The notes beneath the pieces were generated by a model. That model did not search any database. It worked only from the letters and a program-made list of their open reading frames with translations, and was not told the DNA's origin. Below, one piece after another: positions 1 through 8,700 of a DNA stretch of 64,000 bases. The translations under genes were made by a program, and so were the position numbers. Origin of the DNA: CAYJLF01 sp964371055 (GTDB lineage: Bacteria; Eisenbacteria; RBG-16-71-46; CAIMUX01); NCBI GenBank assembly GCA_964371055.1, contig CAYJLF010000005.1, forward strand, positions 62,001 to 126,000, given 5' to 3'. The first letter of the stretch is position 1. The number at the start of each line of letters is the position of its first letter.

Positions 1-1
1 C

Positions 2-1387
2 CTCGCCTTCCAATCCCTCGCCCTGCAGATCGTCGATCCCGATCTCGCCCGTGAGCAGCTGGAGCTGGTGACCCGCCCCCGATACATGCACCCGAACGGC
101 CAGCTTCCCGCCTACGAGTGGAACTTCTCGGACGTCAATCCTCCCGTCCATGCCTGGGTCGCCTGGCGGCTCTACATCAACGACGCCCGGCGGAACGGCC
201 GCGGCGACCGGCGATTCCTCGAGTCGATGTTCCACAAGTGCCTCGTCAACTTCACCTGGTGGGTCAACCGGAAGGACACATTCTCGAACAACATCTTCGA
301 GGGAGGATTCCTCGGCCTGGACAACATCGGCGTGCTCGACCGCAGCAGTCCGCTCCCCTTCGGCGGCACGCTCGAACAGGCCGATGGCACCGCCTGGATG
401 GCGATGTACGCGCTCAACCTCTTCGAGATGGCGCTCGAGTTGGCCCGGGAGGATCCGCACTACCAGGAGACCGCGGCCCGGTTCTACGAGCATTTCGTTT
501 CGATCGCCGCCGCCATGGATCGGATGGGCGCCCACGCGGATGAGCTATGGGACGAGGAGGACGGGTTCTACTATGACCTGCTGCGATTCCCCGACGGCAC
601 GACCTCCCGGATCAAGGTCCGTTCGCTCGTCGGCCTGGTCCCCCTCGCGGCCCACGTGTTGATCACGCGCTCCGAGTACGAGCGCCTCCCCGACCTGCGC
701 CGGCGGATCGCCCGACTCGAGCGCCGTCACCCGGAGCTGACGCGGAACCTCACGAACTTCGAACAGCCCGGGCCGACGGGCGTGCGGATCCTCTCGGTCC
801 TGAACGAGACGAAGCTGCGCCGGATCCTGGCTCGCATGCTGGACGAGGGGGAGTTCCTGAGCGCTCACGGCATTCGTTCACTCTCCCGGTACCACCGGGA
901 CCACCCCTACGTGCTGTCGGTCGACCGGCAGATCCACGAGGTCCGTTACGAGCCGGCCGAGTCGCACAGCGCGCTCTTCGGCGGTAACTCCAACTGGCGC
1001 GGTCCGGTCTGGTTCCCGATCAACCTCCTCCTCTGTTACGCGCTCTACCGCCTGCACACCTACTACGGCCCCTCGTTCCGCGTGGAATGCCCGACCGGAT
1101 CGGGCCGGATGCTGAACCTCCAGGAGGTGAGCACCGAGATCGCGCGGCGGCTCCTTTCGATCTTCCGCCGCGAGAACGGACGGCGGGCGGTCTACGGCGA
1201 AACCGACACCTTCCAGAACGATCCGCACTGGAGAGATCTCATCCTTTTCTACGAGTACTTCCACGGCGACAACGGCGCCGGCATCGGAGCCTCCCACCAG
1301 ACCGGCTGGACCGCTCTGGCGGCGCGCCTCTTCCAACTGACGGCCGAGGGACAGATCGAGTTTCCCGTCAAGCCCGCAGCGGGTTGA
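2..1387 (+). CDS. GH63/MGH1-like glycoside hydrolase, C-terminal part (5' end outside window)
   Basis: The reading frame is open to the left edge, so only the last 461 residues are visible. The segment matches the (alpha/alpha)6-barrel part of the GH63 / mannosylglycerate-hydrolase-like group, with YMHPNGQLPAYEW followed by DVNPPVHAWVAWRLY. Near the C-terminus an acidic FYEYFHGDNGAGIG stretch precedes HQTGWTALAARLF, where the family places its catalytic base. A GTG at 68 also lies in this frame, but conserved family sequence continues upstream of it (LALQIVDPDLAREQLELV), so it is not the start. Substrate cannot be read from sequence; alpha-glucosides or mannosylglycerate-type compounds are possibilities. 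No signal peptide can be assessed. Confidence 0.85.
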   Translation, partial: LAFQSLALQIVDPDLAREQLELVTRPRYMHPNGQLPAYEWNFSDVNPPVHAWVAWRLYINDARRNGRGDRRFLESMFHKCLVNFTWWVNRKDTFSNNIFEGGFLGLDNIGVLDRSSPLPFGGTLEQADGTAWMAMYALNLFEMALELAREDPHYQETAARFYEHFVSIAAAMDRMGAHADELWDEEDGFYYDLLRFPDGTTSRIKVRSLVGLVPLAAHVLITRSEYERLPDLRRRIARLERRHPELTRNLTNFEQPGPTGVRILSVLNETKLRRILARMLDEGEFLSAHGIRSLSRYHRDHPYVLSVDRQIHEVRYEPAESHSALFGGNSNWRGPVWFPINLLLCYALYRLHTYYGPSFRVECPTGSGRMLNLQEVSTEIARRLLSIFRRENGRRAVYGETDTFQNDPHWRDLILFYEYFHGDNGAGIGASHQTGWTALAARLFQLTAEGQIEFPVKPAAG

Positions 1388-1414
1388 CGGCGGCCTCGCA
1401 CCGGAGGTACGACC

Positions 1415-2341
1415 ATGTGGGATGAATTGCACTCCCGGCTCCGGGCGCGCGGATGGCATGCGCGCCTGATCGCCATCGAGCACCTGCGCCAGATGCAGCG
1501 GGAGATCGAAGAGCGGGTCGAATCGGGTGAGCTGACCCCGGAGTTCCACGCGGAGCGGCTGGGCTGGTTCCGGTACTCTCCCCCTCCGACCCTCCCCCGC
1601 GCCCGTTCGATCGTCGTCGTCGCCGTGCCGCGGCCACAGACCGCGGTGACCTTCCATCCGGGCGGGCGCACCGTGAACGCGGTCGTTCCGCCGACCTATG
1701 CCCTCGAACACGAGACGGGAGAGGAAGTGGGACGCTATCTGGCCGACTTGCTGCATCCGGCCGCGTACCGCACAGCTCCGACGCGGCTGCCGCTCAAGCT
1801 GCTGGCGGCACACTCCGGATTGGCCGAGTACGGCCGCAACAACATCACCTATGTCGAGGCGACCGGGAGCTTCCACCAGCTCGTGGCCTTCTACGCCGAG
1901 CTGCCGGCCGAGCCTGATCACTGGCAAGCGCCGCGAGTGATGGATGCGTGCGCGAGCTGCGACCTCTGCGCCTGGGCCTGTCCCACCACCGCGATCGTCG
2001 AAGATCGGTTTCTGATCGATGCGCGCCGCTGCCTGGTCTACATGAACGAGGGGACGGAGCCGTTTCCCTCCTGGCTCAAGCCGGAGTGGCACACCTGCCC
2101 GGTCGGCTGCCTGGAGTGTCAGGTCACCTGCCCGGTGAACCAGGAGTATCTGCGCCGGGTCGAACCGGACGGGGAGTTCGACGAGGCCGAGACAGAGGTC
2201 CTGCTGCACGGCGTCCGACGGGACGAACTCGCGCCGACGCTGGCCGAGAAGCTGCGGATCTCCGGACTGCTCGACTACCTGGAAGTGATGCCCCGCAATC
2301 TCGCCGCGCTCTTCGAGGCGGATCGCAGGCGGCGGAATTGA
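1415..2341 (+). CDS. QueG-like double [4Fe-4S] cluster protein
   Basis: This 308-residue protein carries two ferredoxin-type cysteine groups, CASCDLCAWACP and CPVGCLECQVTCPV, about 130 bases apart in the C-terminal half. That arrangement is typical of epoxyqueuosine reductase (QueG) and related corrinoid Fe-S reductases. The N-terminal half has the family-like SIVVVAVPRPQ strand and the GLAEYGRNNITYVE loop. It is shorter than QueG (usually 350-380 residues) and lacks the C-terminal HEAT-like extension, so a tRNA-modifying role is only one possibility. GGAGG at 1403-1407 lies 7 nt before the ATG. It overlaps the next gene by 4 nt (TTGA), suggesting coupled translation. Confidence 0.75.
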   Translation: MWDELHSRLRARGWHARLIAIEHLRQMQREIEERVESGELTPEFHAERLGWFRYSPPPTLPRARSIVVVAVPRPQTAVTFHPGGRTVNAVVPPTYALEHETGEEVGRYLADLLHPAAYRTAPTRLPLKLLAAHSGLAEYGRNNITYVEATGSFHQLVAFYAELPAEPDHWQAPRVMDACASCDLCAWACPTTAIVEDRFLIDARRCLVYMNEGTEPFPSWLKPEWHTCPVGCLECQVTCPVNQEYLRRVEPDGEFDEAETEVLLHGVRRDELAPTLAEKLRISGLLDYLEVMPRNLAALFEADRRRRN

Positions 2342-2892
2342 GCGATCACCGCCGGGAGGAACCACCCACCGGGGGTCTGACGCACGACATCCCAACGGTC
2401 CTGCGGGAGGTCCTGCGCGAGTACGTCCTCCCTCCGTGGGGTGATCACGGGGTGCGGCACTGGGCGCGCGTCCTGGAGAACGGGCGCAGGATCGCGGAGA
2501 TGAACGGCGCCGACCTGGAGGTCGTCACCCTCTTCGCGCTCTTCCATGACTGCCGGCGCGTCAACGAGGGCACCGACGACGGGCATGGGCTGCGGGGAGC
2601 GCAGCTTGCACGGTCGCTGCGGGGCACGCTCGTCCACCTCGACGACGCTCGCTTCGAGCTGCTCTTCGAGGCCTGTCGCCTCCACACGCAAGGCCTGACG
2701 GAAGGGGACCCGGCGCTCCTGGCCTGTTGGGACGCAGATCGTCTCGACCTCGGCCGCGTGGGCATCAAACCCCGAGCCCACAGGCTGGGCACTGATGCCG
2801 CCCGCGAGCTGCTTCCCTGGGCCGATGCTCGGGCCATCCGCGGACACGTGGCGGCGGAGATTCTCGCTTCGTGGGGGTTGGAGCCGCAGTAG
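2338..2892 (+). CDS. HD-domain phosphohydrolase
   Basis: A 184-residue protein read from a TTG that overlaps the TGA of the preceding gene. The metal-binding HD signature is visible: DHGVRHW near residue 36, then LFALFHDCRR and GHGLRGAQLA. The rest is helical, as expected for small HD hydrolases acting on nucleotides or other phosphoesters. The specific substrate is unknown. The start is uncertain: no ATG lies between the previous stop and the conserved HGVRHW block, and a CTG at 2377 is the only other nearby non-standard option. Confidence 0.75.
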   Translation: MSDHRREEPPTGGLTHDIPTVLREVLREYVLPPWGDHGVRHWARVLENGRRIAEMNGADLEVVTLFALFHDCRRVNEGTDDGHGLRGAQLARSLRGTLVHLDDARFELLFEACRLHTQGLTEGDPALLACWDADRLDLGRVGIKPRAHRLGTDAARELLPWADARAIRGHVAAEILASWGLEPQ

Positions 2893-2929
2893 GATTCAGG
2901 CGGGAGAAGAGCGCAGAAGGGAGGGTCTG

Positions 2930-3319
2930 GTGAGGGCGGGTCTCGTCACGGCGGTCGCCATCGGAACGGGAGGTTTTCTCGGCGCGCTCGCCCGCTACGG
3001 ACTGAGCGGGCTGGTGCATCGTCTCCTGCCGGGGGCGACCTTTCCGTACGGCACGCTCGTGGTCAACCTCCTCGGCTGCCTCTTGATCGGAGTGATGACC
3101 GGACTCGCCGACTCCCGCCAGCTGTTCCGGCCGGAGGTCAGGGCGTTCGCCCTTATCGGGATCCTGGGCGGTTTCACGACCTTTTCGACCTTCGGCTACG
3201 AGACCGTCGCGATGCTCCGGGACGGGTCGTCCGTGCGCGCGGCGGCCAACGTCGGAGTGCACGTCCTGCTCGGCCTGGGGCTGGTCTGGCTGGGCCACAC
3301 GATCGCAACACCGAGGTAG
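2930..3319 (+). CDS. crcB: CrcB/FluC fluoride ion channel
   Basis: A 129-residue membrane protein with four hydrophobic helices and the CrcB/Fluc hallmarks: GGFLGALARYGLS at the N-terminus, PYGTLVVNLLGCLLIG in helix 2 and GGFTTFSTFGYE in helix 3. Fluc channels work as dual-topology dimers that release cytoplasmic fluoride. The GTG start at 2930 sits just after a purine-rich GAAGGGAGGG (2917-2926). A DUF190 gene follows after only 7 bp, a common pairing for crcB. No fluoride riboswitch is recognisable in the short 37-bp gap upstream. Confidence 0.92.
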   Translation: MRAGLVTAVAIGTGGFLGALARYGLSGLVHRLLPGATFPYGTLVVNLLGCLLIGVMTGLADSRQLFRPEVRAFALIGILGGFTTFSTFGYETVAMLRDGSSVRAAANVGVHVLLGLGLVWLGHTIATPR

Positions 3320-3326
3320 ATCCGCC

Positions 3327-3710
3327 ATGATGCTGCCGAAGGATGGAAAACTGCTGCGTATCTTCGTCGGGGAGAGCGACAGGCACGAGGGGCAGCCGCT
3401 GCACGAGTGGATCGTCCGCCAGGCGCGGAATCACGGGCTCGCCGGCGCCACCGTCCTCCGTGGCCTCGAAGGGTATGGCGCGCGCAGCCGGCTCCACACC
3501 GCGAAGATCCTGCGGCTCTCGAGCGACCTGCCAATTGTGATCGAGATCATCGATACCGAGGCGAAGATCGAGGCGTTCCTCCCCGTGGTCGATGAAGCCG
3601 TCGAGGACGGCCTGGCGACCGTCGAGCGGGTGGAGGTGCGCTTCTACCGTTCGGCCCGATCCAAGCCCGGCGGCAACGCGGAGCCGGCGGACGGAGCGGA
3701 CAAGAGCTGA
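3327..3710 (+). CDS. DUF190 family protein
   Basis: A 127-residue soluble protein with the DUF190 features: LRIFVGESDRHEGQPLHEWIV at the N-terminus and GATVLRGLEGYG, then a LPIVIEIIDTEAKIEAFLP strand-helix. DUF190 proteins have a PII-like (ferredoxin-like) fold and are often encoded next to crcB, so a regulatory role in fluoride resistance is a reasonable inference but is not shown. Start ATG-ATG at 3327 follows GAGG after the crcB stop. The last 15 residues are charged and low complexity. A hairpin at 3715-3731 follows the stop. Confidence 0.85.
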   Translation: MMLPKDGKLLRIFVGESDRHEGQPLHEWIVRQARNHGLAGATVLRGLEGYGARSRLHTAKILRLSSDLPIVIEIIDTEAKIEAFLPVVDEAVEDGLATVERVEVRFYRSARSKPGGNAEPADGADKS

Positions 3711-3714
3711 GTCA

Positions 3715-3731
3715 CGGCGCTCGGAGCGCCG
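3715..3731. terminator. Hairpin after DUF190 gene (no T tract)
   Basis: A 7-bp perfect stem (CGGCGCT / AGCGCCG) with a CGG loop lies 4 nt after the DUF190 stop and just before the DUF423 gene. It lacks a T run, so it may be an RNA-stabilising or weak termination hairpin rather than a classic intrinsic terminator. Confidence 0.35.
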
Positions 3732-3749
3732 ATCGGCTATCATCCCCTC

Positions 3750-4127
3750 ATGGATCGACCTTTTCTCACCCTTGGCGCGGTCTCGGCCTTCGTCGCGGTC
3801 GCCGCGGGCGCCTTCGGTGCCCATGGCCTGCGGGACCGGCTCACGCCCGAGATGCTCGCGGTCTTCGAGACCGGCGCCCGCTACCAGTTCTATCACGCGC
3901 TCGCGCTGATCGCCGTCGCGTGGGCAGCGCGGACCTTCCCCGGCCGGGCCTCCCGCGTCGCCGGCTGGTTGTTCGCCATCGGCACGCTCGTCTTCTCCGG
4001 CAGCCTCTATGCTCTCGCCCTCACCGGCGTGCGGGCCCTGGGGGCGATCACACCGATCGGGGGCGCGGCGTTCCTTGCCGGTTGGGTCTGCCTGGCGTGG
4101 GCGGGATGGCGGTCGCGGGGGGTGTGA
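3750..4127 (+). CDS. DUF423 family small membrane protein
   Basis: A 125-residue integral membrane protein of the DUF423 (YgdD/TMEM256-like) family. It has four hydrophobic helices and the characteristic GAFGAHGLRDRLTPE loop followed by ETGARYQFYHALALI. Its function is unknown. No Shine-Dalgarno sequence precedes the ATG. Instead a TATCAT hexamer at 3738-3743 lies 6 nt before the start codon, at the distance expected between a -10 box and a transcription start, so the mRNA may be leaderless. A LysE gene follows after 7 bp. Confidence 0.85.
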   Translation: MDRPFLTLGAVSAFVAVAAGAFGAHGLRDRLTPEMLAVFETGARYQFYHALALIAVAWAARTFPGRASRVAGWLFAIGTLVFSGSLYALALTGVRALGAITPIGGAAFLAGWVCLAWAGWRSRGV

Positions 4128-4134
4128 CACCCGC

Positions 4135-4743
4135 ATGGACCGCTACCTGATTCTCGGCGCAACCTTCGGCCTCGCTGCCGCCGCGCAGCCGGGACCGCTC
4201 CAGAGCTATCTCGTCGCACAGGCGGTCAGCAAGGGATGGAGGCGCGCCGCCCCCGCCGCCTTCGCTCCGCTCTTGAGCGACGGGCCGATCATCGCGCTCG
4301 TGCTCCTCGTCCTCACGCACGTGCCGGCCTGGATGGAACGGGGCCTCAGGCTGGCGGGAGGTCTCTTTCTCCTCTATCTGGCGTATGGCGCGTGGCGTTC
4401 GTGGCGGCGGTTCGACCCCGCACGCCTGCTCGAGGAGGCGTCGCGCGGGGGCACGCTCGGCCAGGCCGTGGTCGTCAACCTGCTCAACCCGAATCCCTAT
4501 CTCGGCTGGTCCCTGGTCCTGGGGCCGATCCTGCTGGAGGGTTGGCGGGAGAGCCCCGCGCATGGTCTGACGCTGCTCCTCGGGTTCTATGTCACGATCG
4601 TCGCAGGGCTCTTCGCCACCATCGTGCTCTTCGCCACGACCCGGCAACTCGGACCGCGCGTAAGCCGGCTTCTCCTCGGCCTGTCGGTGCTCGCGCTGGC
4701 CGGGTTCGGGGGGTATCAGATCTGGAGGGGGGTGGTGGGGTGA
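4135..4743 (+). CDS. LysE/RhtB-family amino-acid exporter
   Basis: A 202-residue, roughly six-helix membrane protein. The N-terminal FGLAAAAQPGPLQSYLVAQA matches the LysE/RhtB signature region (GxxxxxxPGP), and a NLLNPNPYLGW motif in the middle corresponds to the conserved NPK/NPxxxxF loop. These carriers export amino acids or related small molecules. ATG at 4135 is the first start after the DUF423 stop, only 7 bp away. It converges with the S4 gene downstream. Confidence 0.8.
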   Translation: MDRYLILGATFGLAAAAQPGPLQSYLVAQAVSKGWRRAAPAAFAPLLSDGPIIALVLLVLTHVPAWMERGLRLAGGLFLLYLAYGAWRSWRRFDPARLLEEASRGGTLGQAVVVNLLNPNPYLGWSLVLGPILLEGWRESPAHGLTLLLGFYVTIVAGLFATIVLFATTRQLGPRVSRLLLGLSVLALAGFGGYQIWRGVVG

Positions 4744-4782
4744 GCAGGCTCGGGCCGCGGATGTCACATCGACGCGCCCGGG

Positions 4783-5064
4783 TCACCCGTTCGCCGGGAA
4801 GTCCTCCGCCTCGACCCGCAACGTGACGCCGTCGAGCTCGACCGTATCGCCGATCACCAGGTTGTGTCCCCGGCGGGTCTCGACCTGGCCGTTCACCTTC
4901 ACCTCGCCGCTCTGGATCCGGTACTTCGCCTGGCCGCCGGTCGCGGCGGCACCCCGGAACTTGAGGAACTGATCGAGGCGGATCTGACGCGGGTCGTCCG
5001 GAGGGATGATCGTGGGCTCGTCCATGGCCGTGATTCTCGCACCCCGCGGCGGATGGGGCGACAT
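4783..5064 (-). CDS. S4-domain RNA-binding protein (YbcJ-like)
   Basis: A 93-residue protein that is almost entirely one S4 RNA-binding domain: IRLDQFLKFRG, then GGQAKYRIQSGEVKVNGQVE and a NLVIGDTVELDG strand. YbcJ-like S4 proteins are thought to bind rRNA or tRNA. Two starts are possible. ATG at 5064 has GAGAG upstream; ATG at 5025 would give 80 residues that begin closer to the domain. It is divergent from the DinB gene at 5138. Confidence 0.8.
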   Translation of the reverse strand: MSPHPPRGARITAMDEPTIIPPDDPRQIRLDQFLKFRGAAATGGQAKYRIQSGEVKVNGQVETRRGHNLVIGDTVELDGVTLRVEAEDFPANG

Positions 5065-5137
5065 GCTATTCTCTCACGTCGCACGAATTCGGCCCATTCG
5101 GCGCGTTCGGCGCGCCGGCATCAGGAGAGGAACCGCC

Positions 5138-5650
5138 ATGGACAGCAACGCCCTCTTCACCCAGCTCGCCCGCACCCCTCGCGCGATCGAGGCGATCGTC
5201 GCCGGAGTCAGCCTCGAGGACGCTCGCAAGAGACCGCCCGACGGCGGCTGGTCGATCCTCGAGATCGTCGCCCACCTGCTGGACGAGGAACGGGAGGACT
5301 TCCGGGCCCGGCTCGACCTCCTGCTGCACCAGCCGGGGGTCCTGGGGCCGCCGATCGATCCGCAGGGGTGGGTCACCGCCCGGCGGTACAACGAGCGAGA
5401 CCTGGATGAGACGCTGCGGTCCTTCCTTGAAGAACGGCAGGCATCGCTGCAGTGGCTCCAGCGACTCGAAGCACCCGTCTGGGAGAATGAACTCCGTCAC
5501 CCGGCCCTGGGCGTATTGCGGGCGGGGGACATCCTCGCCGCGTGGGTCGCGCACGACCTCCTTCATCTGCGGCAACTCACGTCGCGGCAGTGGCAGCGGG
5601 TCGGCGCGCTGGCCGCTCCATTCCTGACCGACTACGCAGGGAGCTGGTAG
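5138..5650 (+). CDS. DinB-like four-helix protein
   Basis: A 170-residue protein of the DinB / YfiT metal-dependent four-helix-bundle superfamily. The likely metal histidines are in WSILEIVAHLLDEE (helix 2) and WVAHDLLHLRQL (helix 4, HxxxxH spacing). Bacterial members include thiol transferases and proteins of unknown function; nothing here fixes the substrate. AGGAGAGG (5123-5130) precedes the ATG by 7 nt. A TATTCT hexamer at 5066-5071 could be its -10 box, without a clear -35. A second, distinct DinB gene lies at 50579. Confidence 0.75.
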   Translation: MDSNALFTQLARTPRAIEAIVAGVSLEDARKRPPDGGWSILEIVAHLLDEEREDFRARLDLLLHQPGVLGPPIDPQGWVTARRYNERDLDETLRSFLEERQASLQWLQRLEAPVWENELRHPALGVLRAGDILAAWVAHDLLHLRQLTSRQWQRVGALAAPFLTDYAGSW

Positions 5651-5706
5651 GAACGCTGCAACGGCAGTCGGCGGGCCCCAGGCTGCCACGGTCTCCGACC
5701 CCTTTC

Positions 5707-8700
5707 TCAGTGAAACAACATCGACGCCGGCACGCTCTGCAGTCCCAGCCCCGGCCCCTCGATCGTCAGGTCGAGCGCTCGCCCGCCCTGCCCCTGGAAG
5801 AACTCGACGCGGATCGGATGATACCCCGCGCGCAGCGCCAGATCGCGCGCCACCTCGCCGTTGCCATGCAATCCGTCGTTGTCGATCACCTTCTCGTCGT
5901 CCAGCCAGAGCGCGCTGCCATCGTCGGACCAGAGATGGAGCGTGTACAACCCGTCGGCCGGAATCCGGAGGTATCCCTGCATCTGCAGACCGAAGTGTTC
6001 CAGCGGCGCCGAGGCGGGCAGCCCGACCGCCGGCACGACCTCCCGGCGCCCGGGCTTGAGTGAACCGAAGTCGGGGAGGCGCGACCACCGTCCCTCGTGC
6101 AGCCGGCACTGCAGGCCGGGGCGGAGGCCGAGCCGGGGCGCCTCCCGCGTGCGTGCCCCTCCCGCGGCCGAACCTTCCGCCATCGCCAGCGGCACTCCCT
6201 CTCGCCACGCCATCCGCCGGACGGTCAAGGCCGCGACCTCCCCTTCGTCCATCGCCGGATCGAAGGCCCGCGCGCGGACCTGCGCCTCGCCGGTCAGCGT
6301 CAGGGGACCTTCGTACCGCGTCGAACGTCCGGTCGGTTCGCTCCCATCCAGCGTGTAGCGCACGACCGACCCAAAGTGGGGCGATGACATCCGGACCAAC
6401 GTGGAGTCCAGGAACTCCTCGCGCGACGCCTCGAGTCGGACGCCCGTCCGACGCGGCGCCTCGAACGGATCGGTGGCCGGCCGCACGGCATCGTTCGGAT
6501 TCCACGCCACCGAGGCGGCGAAGATCCGGACGGCCGGATCGTCGGGGAGACGGAGCGTGCGCGCGCCGGGCGGAAGGTCGATGCGGTAGCGGAAGAGCTG
6601 CGCAAACGCGTAGGCCTCCCGCCCACCGTAGGCGGTGTGCCGGTGCGTGCCGACCCAGGCGACCGGGTCGGTCTTGAGATAGGCCGGCACGATCCGCTCT
6701 CGCGTCGAGGTCGGCGCCGCGCCCGCCACCCGGTCGTACCATTGCGCCACCGGCTCGGACCAGTCGCGCACCACGAACGGGTACGACTCTCCATCGACGA
6801 AGAAGGTCGCGGGACGATCCCCTCCGACCGCCGTCGCCAGCAGGTAGAGCCGGTTGTATTCCCCCTGCGGCAGCGCGAGTTCCTGGCCGCGGCAGGCGAG
6901 CACATTCGCCCTCTGCTCTTCCCGGGGACCGAAGCGGTACTCGATCCCGTCTCGTTCGAGCTGCGCGGGGAGGAGGCCGGCGGGAAACGTGCGCCCCGCG
7001 GAATCGAACCCTGCCCCCGCAGGTGGCGTTGCGCCGTCCGCGCCGGCCGGCGTCTCGGTCGCGAAATGGCCTCGAGCGCGCTCCGCCCGCTCCGCCTCCC
7101 TCCGCTCCGCGGCCCGCGCTCCGTCCTCGATTCCGTGACGGCAGGCGGTCATCCCGACCAGGTTGTACGGCAGCTCCACGGGCTCCGAGCGCGGCGCCTC
7201 GATCCTCGCCGGAGGATCGGAGAGACGCAGCGCGAAGGTCCGCGGTTGGTAGGAGCGGAAATCGATCCGCAGGGTCCCCGCTTCGAGCACGGCCGGCTCG
7301 CCCGGACTGAAACCGACCCCGCTGCCGATCCACTCCATCGACTCCAACGTCTCTTCGGCGCCGTTGAGCTCGCGGAATGAGGTGATGGGGCGGGCGAAAC
7401 GAAGCGCGACGCCGCTCTGGGGGGCGCCGTGCAACTCGTGCAGACGCACGATGAGCTCGTCGGATTCCTCGGCCAGCTTGATCGCCTTCACCGCGACCGA
7501 AGGAGTACTGACCGAGGCGAAGGAGACCCGGCGTCCCAGCGCGCCCTTCGACTTCGGAGCGGTCCAGGCCCGCAGCGGCTGGTTGAAACACTCCGCCTGC
7601 CGCGGCACGCCTCCCGTCCGCCAGTCACCCGCGTGCCCCGAAAGTGCGTAGGAGAGGTGGTGCACGCCGAGATCCTGGGAAGCCTGGTCCTCGATCCAAC
7701 GCCAGCGCTCATTGACCTCGGGTGTACGCACCAGGGTCAGGCGCAACGTCCGGCGATCGGGACGGTCCCAGCCATGGCGGCAGTCGTTCATCACCGCGAC
7801 GCCGAACTCCCCGCCTTCCGCGGGCAGGTCGGCCCACTGCTGCGCCGGGACCTCGTATAACTCGGGCCGGTTCACACCTCGCGCGATCGTGCCGAGTCCG
7901 AGATCGTAGACGGCCTGCTCGGCCCCCGAAGCGATCGGGAAGGCCGCTTTCAGCAGCATACCGGGCGTATTCCAGTCGATCTCCGTGTCGAACGAGATCC
8001 GGTCGGCGGCCGCGGCTTCCCCCGCGCAGAGGCGGATCGTCTGCGTGATGGTCGATCCGCGGGCCTCGCGCGAGATCTCGAGCGCGACTCGCGCCGGACC
8101 ATGTTCGAGGATCCGGACTCGGGCCGGCCGTCCGACCAACGCCGCGGGCGGCGCCATGATGTCGTCGTGGTCGATCTCCCACGCCGCCCAGTCCCACGGT
8201 CGATCGGCCAGCATCTCCAGCCTGAGCGGTGCCGACAGCAGCTCCCGCTGGAGAACGAAGTCGTAGATCGACGCGACATCCCCCTGATCGTTGACGGTCA
8301 CCTGATACCGTCGACTGCCGAGACTCGACGGCGTCACGGAGAGACCGGTCGGGATCCGGCACGGATCATCCGAAACTCTCGCCTCGAAGACCGCGAAGCC
8401 GACCGACGGCACCCGGGCCAGAAAGGCAATCGTCCACCGGCCGCCGTCGCGACGGATCACCTGGGCCGGCACTTCGCGCCCATCGGCATCCCGGACCCGG
8501 ATCGCGCGCGCGGACGACGGCGGCTCGGGTCGCGCCGGGATCCGCCGGCCCCAGCCGTAGCGGCCGGACTCACCGGCTGCGATCTCAGCGGCATCCGTGG
8601 TGTCGATCCCCGCGGCGTCTGCCACCTCGATCACCGCCTCCACCACGTCCTCGCGTTCGATCGCCACGGGGTTGTACACGACGATCGGCGTGCCCTTGAC

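Noticed and set aside
2893..2929. Possible fluoride riboswitch upstream of crcB.
   Set aside because: The gap is only 37 bp, too short for the aptamer, and the conserved loops are not present.
6985..7020. A stretch resembling a tRNA T-arm (GGAATCGAACCCTG).
   Set aside because: It lies inside the mannosidase coding region and no acceptor or anticodon stem can be formed around it.
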